64,000 nucleotides of DNA from Pseudomonas sp. MYb327 (GTDB lineage Bacteria > Pseudomonadota > Gammaproteobacteria > Pseudomonadales > Pseudomonadaceae): assembly GCF_040438925.1 (NCBI RefSeq), contig NZ_CP159258.1, positions 4,230,001-4,294,000 of the forward strand, written 5' to 3'. The position numbers and the translations under genes are program-made. The notes below the pieces were generated by a model. It was not told the origin of the DNA and searched no databases. It saw nothing but the letters and a program-made list of their open reading frames with translations. Of this stretch, positions 56,677 through 64,000 are shown in pieces. Within the stretch, counting starts at the first letter, position 1, and every line of letters begins with the position of its first letter.

Positions 56677-56820
56677 GGCTACTCACGAAATCTTTCTTAT
56701 GAACGGCCAGCGGGCCGTGTTCGAGCGGGGAATCCTAGCACAGCGACCTCTTCTAATGAGGACACCAACTAGATCGAAAGAGCATATGAATATGCCCGTC
56801 CGTTTGGGCCTCCGCGCCTC

Positions 56821-56904
56821 TGTAGGAGCTGGCTTGCCAGCGATGGGGCCTTCGAATACCGCCGCAATCAAAGGGACGCCATCGCCAGCAAGCCGGCTCC
56901 TGCA
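56821..56904. repeat. REPIN
   Basis: TGTAGGAGCTGGCTTGCCAG faces CCAGCAAGCCGGCTCCTGCA with about 45 bases between. It lies between the cysD upstream region and the end of the Nif3-like gene. Confidence 0.85.
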
Positions 56905-56927
56905 AAAGCGCTTGGACCTTCTGTGCT

Positions 56928-57686
56928 TTAAATCGGATTCGGGCAATCGATAAAGATGTGCTCCAGCGCAAAACGCCGTGCCAGGTAATCGCCCAGTGCC
57001 TGAACACCATAGCGTTCGGTGGCGTGGTGACCGGCGGCGATGAAGCTGATGTCGTTTTCACGGGCGCTGTGGAAGGTTTGCTCGGACGCTTCGCCGCTGA
57101 GGTACAGATCGACGCCCGCCAGCACTGCCTGATCGATGTAGCCCTGACCGCCTCCGGTGCACCAGCCGACGCGGCGAATCATCGCGCTGCCTTCAATCAG
57201 CAAGGGCTCGCGGCCCATGACTTCCTGCACGCGCCGGGCGAAATCACGGGGTGTCACCGGTTCGTTCAACGAGCCGACAAGACCGACGACCTTCAGATTG
57301 TCGGGGTCCAGCGGACCTTCAACGGTGATGTCCAGCTGACGCGCCAGTTGCACGTTGTTGCCGACGTCCGGATGCAAATCCAGCGGCAGGTGATAAGACA
57401 GCAAGCTGATGTCATGCTTGAGCAAGGTCTTCAACCGCCGCTGTTTCATGCCGGTGATGCACGGGTTTTCGCCCTTCCAGAAGTACCCGTGATGCACCAG
57501 TACCAAATCGGCATTGGCTTCCACCGCCGCATCAAGCAAAGCCTGGCTGGCGGTGACGCCACTGACGATGCGCATTACTTGCGGCCGCCCTTCGACTTGC
57601 AAGCCGTTGGGGCAGTAATCGGCTATTTTCGAGCTGTTGAGGTAACGGTCGGCTTCTTCGACGAGTGTGCTCAGGGCGACGGCCAT
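56928..57686 (-). CDS. Nif3-like dinuclear metal centre protein (YbgI)
   Basis: A 252-residue member of the Nif3/YbgI family, which form toroidal hexamers with two metals per subunit. Ligand motifs are LVHHGYFW, LDLHPDVGNN and the C-terminal AAGHHATERYG. A GTP cyclohydrolase or peptidase activity has been proposed for relatives, but the cellular role is unsettled. It is divergent from algW. Confidence 0.93.
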   Translation of the reverse strand: MAVALSTLVEEADRYLNSSKIADYCPNGLQVEGRPQVMRIVSGVTASQALLDAAVEANADLVLVHHGYFWKGENPCITGMKQRRLKTLLKHDISLLSYHLPLDLHPDVGNNVQLARQLDITVEGPLDPDNLKVVGLVGSLNEPVTPRDFARRVQEVMGREPLLIEGSAMIRRVGWCTGGGQGYIDQAVLAGVDLYLSGEASEQTFHSARENDISFIAAGHHATERYGVQALGDYLARRFALEHIFIDCPNPI

Positions 57687-57788
57687 AAAAGACTCCTAAA
57701 TATCCCGTTCAGAGGCGCGCGCGCCTCGTATAATGCGCGACATTATGGGCGGTCTCATACCGCCTGCAACCCTCTCAGGACGTGCTTA

Positions 57789-58949
<1,161 letters not shown>

Positions 58950-58975
58950 GACAAACCCGATCATTTCGAGCCAAT

Positions 58976-58994
58976 AGAAGACATTCTCATTAGG
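58976..58994. promoter_or_regulatory. Weak Fur-like site before second TonB receptor
   Basis: Read on the minus strand, CCTAATGAGAATGTCTTCT holds the strong core TAATGAGAAT, but only about 10 of 19 consensus positions match overall. It lies about 45 bases upstream of the receptor start, a suitable place for iron control. Confidence 0.4.
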
Positions 58995-59036
58995 CATGTT
59001 ATATTGTTTCAATTCTAGCAATTGGAACAACATAAC

Positions 59037-61142
59037 ATGTCGTCTCGAAAAAAGGTCTTTGTGGCAAGTCTTGCCCTCGGACTGTTGGGCGAATCAGCGC
59101 TTGCCGAAGAATCCCAAGCTCTGGAACTGGACGCCATCAGCGTCACATCCGACTATGAATCCCCCATCGGCCCAGTCAACGGCTACCGCGCCACCCGTTC
59201 CGCCAGCGCGACCAAGACAGACACCGCCATTCGCGACATCCCGCAATCGATCAGCGTGATTCCCGTCAGCGTGCTCAACGATCTGGGCAGTACCAGCGTC
59301 GAGCGCGCACTGGATTTTGCCGGCGGCGTTTCGAAGCAGAACAACTTCGGCGGCCTGACGCTTTACGAATACAGCGTGCGCGGTTTCACCACGTCGGAGT
59401 TTTACAAGGACGGCTTCAGCGCCAACCGTGGCTACCCGAGCACGCCGGATGTGGCGAACATCGAGCGAATCGAAGTGCTCAAAGGCCCCGCCGCCAGCCT
59501 TTATGGCCGGGGTGATCCTGGTGGCACGGTGAACATCGTCACCAAGAAACCTCAACCTGAAGACTTCGCGACCTTGCAAACCAGCGCGGGCAGCTGGGAT
59601 CGCTACCGCACCGCACTGGACGTCAACACGCCACTGGATGACCAAGGCAACGTGCTGTCACGGGTCAACCTGGCCGTCGAGGACAATCACAGCTTCCGCG
59701 ATCATGTCGACAGCCAGCGCGTGTTCGTAGCCCCCTCCTTCAGCTGGCAACTGAACCCTGACACCAACCTTTTAGTGGAGAGCGAGTTCGTTCGCCACAG
59801 TTCGACGTTCGACCGCGGCATCGTCGCACCGAACAACACCTGGAGCGGCGTCTCCCGTTCGACCTTCCTCGGCGAACCCAACGACGGCAATATCGACAAC
59901 CACAACACCCTGCTGCAAGCCGCGCTTGAACATCAGCTCAACGACACCTGGAAACTGCGCCTGGCCAGCCATTACAAGGAAGGCAAACTCTGGGGATTTG
60001 CGTCGGAGTCGCGACCACTGAATGCCGATGGTCACACCGTCAACCGCCGTTACCGCGAGCGCGACAATGATTGGCATGACAGCATTACCCAACTCGAACT
60101 GCGTGGTTTTTTCGACATTGGCACCTGGCAGCACGAATTGCTGGTCGGCAGCGAATACGAGCATTACCGCAAGAACGAACGGGTCACGACGATTGCCGGC
60201 ATCCCGTATGCGATCGACATCTATCACCCCGTGTACGGCCAGCCGAAACCCGATGGCGCACGCTCCGGCACGGACTTCTTCGAGCACGTCGATAGTCATG
60301 CACTGAACCTGCAGGACCAGATCATCTTCACCGACACACTGCGCGGCATGCTCGGTGCGCGCTTCGAACACTTCGAGCAACGCATCGACGATCACACCCG
60401 TGACGCCACCAGTCGCCAGCGCCAAGACGCCCTGACCCAACGGGCCGGCTTGCTTTATCAACTGACGCCCGAAGTCGGTCTGTTCGCCAATGCCTCGACC
60501 TCGTTCAAGCCAAACAATGGCTTGGATGCGGCGGGCAAATCCTTCGACCCGGAAGAAGGCGTCGGCTACGAAATCGGGATCAAGAGCAAACTGTTCGACG
60601 AACGCTTGAGCAGCACCCTCGCCGCTTTCCATATCGAAAAGGAAAATGTTCTCGCCCTCGACCCGGCTACCGACACCAGCCGCGCCATGGGCAAGGCGCG
60701 CAGTCAGGGTTTCGATCTGCAAGTCGCCGGGCAAATTACCGACGCTGTTCGGGTGATCGGCGCCTTCGCCTACATAGACGCTGAAGTCACTCAGGGCGAC
60801 AAGGTCATTCCCACTGGCAGCCGCATGCTCGGCGTGGCCAAACGCAGTGGCAGCCTGTTGGGTGTTTATGAATTTCAGGACGGCCAACTGCGCGGCTCGG
60901 ACGTAGGCGCTGCATTCACCTACGTCGGTGATCGCTCGGGTGAAGCCGGAAGCGACTTTGAGTTAGCCGCGTACCACACCGTCGACCTGCTCGCCCATTA
61001 CAAGGCCAGTGACAACATCACCGTGGGCCTGAACCTGAACAACCTTTTCGACGAGAAATACTTCGAGCGCTCCTACAGCAACTACTGGGTCAACCCCGGC
61101 GAGCCGCGCAATTTCACCGTCAGCCTGACACTCACTCTGTAA
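59037..61142 (+). CDS. TonB-dependent receptor (siderophore type, no STN domain)
   Basis: A 701-residue outer-membrane receptor. The signal peptide is about 1-23 (ending ALA). A TonB-box-like ELDAISVTSD and plug domain (about 45-150: IRDIPQSISVIPVSVLNDLG, RGDPGGTVNIVTKKP) lead to a barrel ending in VSLTLTL. There is no N-terminal signalling domain, so it is a plain transporter. I chose the ATG giving MSSRKKVF over a TTG five codons earlier. The DUF4198 gene follows 12 bases later. The ligand is a ferric siderophore or another metal complex. Confidence 0.94.
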   Translation: MSSRKKVFVASLALGLLGESALAEESQALELDAISVTSDYESPIGPVNGYRATRSASATKTDTAIRDIPQSISVIPVSVLNDLGSTSVERALDFAGGVSKQNNFGGLTLYEYSVRGFTTSEFYKDGFSANRGYPSTPDVANIERIEVLKGPAASLYGRGDPGGTVNIVTKKPQPEDFATLQTSAGSWDRYRTALDVNTPLDDQGNVLSRVNLAVEDNHSFRDHVDSQRVFVAPSFSWQLNPDTNLLVESEFVRHSSTFDRGIVAPNNTWSGVSRSTFLGEPNDGNIDNHNTLLQAALEHQLNDTWKLRLASHYKEGKLWGFASESRPLNADGHTVNRRYRERDNDWHDSITQLELRGFFDIGTWQHELLVGSEYEHYRKNERVTTIAGIPYAIDIYHPVYGQPKPDGARSGTDFFEHVDSHALNLQDQIIFTDTLRGMLGARFEHFEQRIDDHTRDATSRQRQDALTQRAGLLYQLTPEVGLFANASTSFKPNNGLDAAGKSFDPEEGVGYEIGIKSKLFDERLSSTLAAFHIEKENVLALDPATDTSRAMGKARSQGFDLQVAGQITDAVRVIGAFAYIDAEVTQGDKVIPTGSRMLGVAKRSGSLLGVYEFQDGQLRGSDVGAAFTYVGDRSGEAGSDFELAAYHTVDLLAHYKASDNITVGLNLNNLFDEKYFERSYSNYWVNPGEPRNFTVSLTLTL

Positions 61143-61154
61143 AAGGACGTCCCC

Positions 61155-61874
61155 ATGCACACTCGAAAACCCCTGGCCCTGCTTGGCTTGCTGTTGGCCA
61201 CGGAGGTCTCGGCCCATGGCCTGTGGACCGAGCAACGACGCGGCAACATCGAAGTCATTTACGGCCACGGTGCCGAAGACAATGCCTTCAAGGCGCAGAA
61301 AATCAGCGGAGCCTGGGCTTATGACGCCAATGGCAAAATGATCCCGGTCACGGTTCAGCGTCTGGCCGATCACGCGCGCCTGCAACCGTTGAAGCCACCG
61401 GCGGTGCTCGCGGTAGCCCTGGACAACGGCATGTGGTCGCAGACCTCCGACAAGAAGTGGATCAACGAAGGACGCAGCAAAGTGCCAGGGGCGATCGAGG
61501 CGACCCAGACTTTCAAATACAGCCTGGCGATTTATCAGCCGGGCGCGAAGCTGCCCAAGCTTGATCAAATCAAATTGCTGATTCTGCCTGAGGTCGATCC
61601 GCTGACCGTAGGGCCGGGCGAATCACTGCCAGTCCAGGTGCTGCTGGATGGAAAACCGGCGGCGGGCGTGAAGTTGGTGGGCGACTATCGGAATGCGCCG
61701 AATACCTTGAGCACCGAAACCGATGCCAATGGCCGGGCAAAAGTGCTGGTGCGCAATGAAGGGTTGAATGTGATTTCGGCGCAGGTGGAAGTGCCGGTGA
61801 AAGACAACGTTGACGTGAACAGTCGCGGGCTGTTCAGCTCGCTGACGTTCCTGGGCGAACCGCATCACGAGTAA
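61155..61874 (+). CDS. DUF4198 periplasmic protein
   Basis: A 239-residue exported protein. The signal peptide is about 1-20 (ending VSA), directly followed by HGLWTEQRRG; an N-terminal His after cleavage is a common metal ligand. A His-containing YGHGAEDN and a C-terminal Ig-like domain (about 150-235: GESLPVQVLLDGKPAAGVKLVGDY) complete it. DUF4198 is the NikM-like group linked to nickel/cobalt uptake. Coupling with the TonB receptor suggests a periplasmic metal-handling partner. Confidence 0.85.
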   Translation: MHTRKPLALLGLLLATEVSAHGLWTEQRRGNIEVIYGHGAEDNAFKAQKISGAWAYDANGKMIPVTVQRLADHARLQPLKPPAVLAVALDNGMWSQTSDKKWINEGRSKVPGAIEATQTFKYSLAIYQPGAKLPKLDQIKLLILPEVDPLTVGPGESLPVQVLLDGKPAAGVKLVGDYRNAPNTLSTETDANGRAKVLVRNEGLNVISAQVEVPVKDNVDVNSRGLFSSLTFLGEPHHE

Positions 61875-61890
61875 GCCACACCACAAAACA

Positions 61891-61983
61891 CTGTAGGAGC
61901 GAGCCTGCTCGCGATGAGGTCATAACATTCAACATTGATGTTGAATGCCAGATCGCCATCGCCAGTAAGCCGGCTCCTACAGG
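61891..61983. repeat. REPIN with an internal 10-bp palindrome
   Basis: CTGTAGGAGCGAGCCTGCTC faces GCCAGTAAGCCGGCTCCTACAG. The loop contains a further perfect hairpin, CATTCAACAT-TG-ATGTTGAATG (61926-61947). Confidence 0.85.
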
Positions 61984-61995
61984 TTCAGTGATGGT

Positions 61996-63048
61996 TTAGA
62001 GATCGCCGAGACCATCAATCAACGCCTGATTCTGCTCTGGCGTGCCGATGGAGATCCGCAGGAATTGGGCGATCCGCTCCTGTTTGAAGTGCCGAACGAT
62101 CACGCCTTGCTCACGCAACTTCGCGGCGAGCCCGGCCGCATCGTGTTTGGGGTGACGGGCGAAAATGAAGTTCGCCGCCGACGGCAACACTTCAAAACCC
62201 TTCTCCTCCAGCTGCGCAACAACCTTCTCGCGACTCTGGATGACCAACCGGCAAGTCTTGTCGAAATACTCGCGATCCTCGAACGCCGCCGCCGCGCCGA
62301 CATTAGCCATGCGATCCAGCGGATAGGAGTTGAAGCTGTTCTTGATCCGCTCCAGCGCCTCAATCAGGTCCGGATGGCCGACGGCCAGACCAACCCGCAG
62401 ACCCGCCAATGAACGGGACTTGGACAAGGTCTGGGTCACCAGCAGGTTCGGATAACGGTCGACCAAACTAATCGCCGTTTCACCGCCGAAGTCGATGTAA
62501 GCCTCGTCCACCACGACCACTGAATCCGGGCTCGCCTTGAGGATTTGCTCGACAGCTTCAAGCGCCAGCAGGCAACCGGTCGGCGCGTTCGGATTCGGGA
62601 AAATGATCCCGCCGTTCGGCTTGGCGTAGTCCGCCGGGTTGATCCGGAACTGTTCGTCCAGCGGCACCGCATCGAACTTGATGCCGTACAGACCGCAGTA
62701 AACCGGATAGAAGCTGTAGCTGATATCCGGGAACAGTAGCGGCTGATCGTGCTGCAGCAAACCATGGAAAATGTGCGCCAACACTTCATCGGAACCGTTG
62801 CCGAGGAACACCTGATTGGCCTGCACGCCGTAATACTGGGCGACGGCGTTCTTCAGCAGATCGCTGTTCGGGTCCGGGTATAAGCGCAGGTTGTCGTTCA
62901 GCTCGGTCTGCATCGCGGCCAAAGCTTTCGGCGATGGACCGTACGGGTTTTCGTTGGTGTTGAGCTTCACCAGTTTTGCCAGTTTCGGCTGCTCGCCCGG
63001 CACATACGGCACCAGGTTCTTGACGAACGGGCTCCAGAATTTACTCAT
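61996..63048 (-). CDS. hisC: Histidinol-phosphate aminotransferase
   Basis: A 350-residue PLP-dependent class II aminotransferase; it makes L-histidinol phosphate in histidine synthesis. [47 protein letters not shown] and the PLP lysine in [16 protein letters not shown] are all present. It is 2 bases downstream of hisD, so the genes form one operon. Confidence 0.97.
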   Translation of the reverse strand: MSKFWSPFVKNLVPYVPGEQPKLAKLVKLNTNENPYGPSPKALAAMQTELNDNLRLYPDPNSDLLKNAVAQYYGVQANQVFLGNGSDEVLAHIFHGLLQHDQPLLFPDISYSFYPVYCGLYGIKFDAVPLDEQFRINPADYAKPNGGIIFPNPNAPTGCLLALEAVEQILKASPDSVVVVDEAYIDFGGETAISLVDRYPNLLVTQTLSKSRSLAGLRVGLAVGHPDLIEALERIKNSFNSYPLDRMANVGAAAAFEDREYFDKTCRLVIQSREKVVAQLEEKGFEVLPSAANFIFARHPKHDAAGLAAKLREQGVIVRHFKQERIAQFLRISIGTPEQNQALIDGLGDL

Positions 63049-63050
63049 GC

Positions 63051-64000
63051 TCAGTTCCCCTGCTTATCATCAAGAATGCGGTATTCGGCGCTGCGGGCGT
63101 GGGCAGTCAGTGACTCGCCGCGGGCCAGCACAGAAGCGGTCTTGCCCAGTTCGGACGCACCCTGCTCGGAGCAGAAAATGATCGACGAGCGTTTCTGGAA
63201 GTCGTACACGCCCAGCGGCGAGGAGAACCGCGCGGTGCCGGAGGTTGGCAACACGTGGTTCGGACCTGCGCAATAATCGCCCAGGGCTTCGGAGGTGTGG
63301 CGGCCCATGAAGATCGCACCGGCGTGGCGGATCTGCGGCAGCCAGGCTTGCGGATCGGCGACCGACAGCTCCAGGTGCTCCGGCGCAATGCGGTTGGCCA
63401 CTTCCATGGCTTGCTCCATATCGCGCACCTTGATCAACGCGCCACGGCCATTGATCGACGTTTCGATGATTTCGGCACGCTCCATGGTCGGCATCAGTTT
63501 GGCGATACTGGCGGCGACCTGGTCGAGGAATTCGGCATCCGGGCTGACCAGAATCGCTTGGGCGTCTTCGTCGTGCTCGGCCTGGGAGAACAGGTCCATG
63601 GCGATCCAGTCCGGATCAGTCTTGCCGTCACACACCACGAGGATCTCGGACGGACCGGCGATCATGTCGATGCCGACCTGGCCAAATACGTGGCGCTTGG
63701 CAGTGGCGACATAGATGTTGCCAGGCCCGACCACTTTATCGACTTTCGGCACGCTTTCGGTGCCGTAAGCCAGTGCCGCAACGGCCTGCGCGCCGCCAAT
63801 GGTGAACACGCGGTCGACGCCGGCGATGCAGGCTGCGGCCAGTACCAGTTCGTTGATTTCACCGCGCGGGGTTGGCACGACCATGACCACTTCAGTCACG
63901 CCAGCGACTTTGGCCGGGATCGCATTCATCAACACCGACGACGGATACGATGCCTTGCCGCCCGGTACATACAGCCCGGCGCGGTCCAGCGGCGTGACTT
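63051..64000 (-). CDS. hisD: Histidinol dehydrogenase, N-terminus cut by window edge
   Basis: The C-terminal part (about 316 residues) of the zinc enzyme that oxidises L-histidinol to L-histidine. The frame stays open to base 64000, and the sequence there ([19 protein letters not shown]) is internal family sequence, so the first 110-120 residues are missing. [20 protein letters not shown] and AGPSEI, the zinc and catalytic His/Glu region EHLEL, and [20 protein letters not shown] are visible. hisC follows. Confidence 0.97.
   Translation of the reverse strand, partial: VTPLDRAGLYVPGGKASYPSSVLMNAIPAKVAGVTEVVMVVPTPRGEINELVLAAACIAGVDRVFTIGGAQAVAALAYGTESVPKVDKVVGPGNIYVATAKRHVFGQVGIDMIAGPSEILVVCDGKTDPDWIAMDLFSQAEHDEDAQAILVSPDAEFLDQVAASIAKLMPTMERAEIIETSINGRGALIKVRDMEQAMEVANRIAPEHLELSVADPQAWLPQIRHAGAIFMGRHTSEALGDYCAGPNHVLPTSGTARFSSPLGVYDFQKRSSIIFCSEQGASELGKTASVLARGESLTAHARSAEYRILDDKQGN

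Overview
The window is chromosomal DNA of a Pseudomonas, most likely of the P. fluorescens group. Evidence by eye: high G+C coding sequence; many REP/REPIN-type palindromes between genes (cores like GTAGGAGCCGGCTTGCTGGCGAT, GATCGCAGCCTTC, GTGGCGAGGGAGCTTGCTCCC); and gene neighbourhoods typical of the genus (hmgA-fahA-maiA with a divergent IclR regulator, a cysD-cysNC fusion, algW beside hisC-hisD, pta, slyD, trxB, cysZ). I saw no rRNA, tRNA, CRISPR array, IS element or prophage. Both ends cut genes: a hydroxyacid dehydrogenase loses its N-terminus at the left, and hisD loses its N-terminus at the right.

Left part (1-13.7 kb): a dehydrogenase fragment; a low-GC DUF2165 membrane protein; an EamA exporter divergent from an AraC regulator; then one long minus-strand iron block. 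That block runs DUF3649, PepSY membrane protein, DUF3325, ECF sigma, FecR anti-sigma, and a TonB siderophore receptor with an STN signalling domain, with a Fur box at its head. Next come an HPF-like ribosome factor and a LysR gene divergent from L-serine ammonia-lyase (sdaA).

Middle (13.7-34 kb): a psiE-like gene; an orphan Rhs/TccC-type toxin whose C-terminal tail is AT-rich and ADP-ribosyltransferase-like; yebG with a full LexA box; a leucine-dehydrogenase-like protein lacking the usual catalytic lysine; SirB1; the homogentisate pathway with its regulator; an AT-rich orphan gene overlapping hmgR; a MalT-like LuxR regulator beside DUF1302/DUF1329 genes; a candidate small RNA; and an S-type pyocin-like bacteriocin with its immunity gene.

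33.9-42.3 kb: an SDR/hydrolase/class II aldolase group, a flavodoxin, and then the most interesting locus. It holds a short-LOV blue-light receptor, a PilZ-like protein, and a MerR/LitR-type regulator that has lost the B12-binding residues. The regulator is divergent from a monooxygenase-like membrane protein and the pterin genes folM-folE-folX, and an 11-bp tandem repeat lies between the divergent genes. I read this as a class II LitR-LOV light-response system linked to tetrahydromonapterin synthesis.

Right part (42.3-64 kb): mostly core genes. These are DUF1244, HopJ-like, a GabT-like transaminase, trxB, cysZ, a GT4 glycosyltransferase, an Old Yellow Enzyme, glutathione peroxidase, slyD, pta, an acyltransferase, cysNC-cysD, a Nif3-like protein, algW, a second TonB receptor with a DUF4198 partner, and hisC-hisD.
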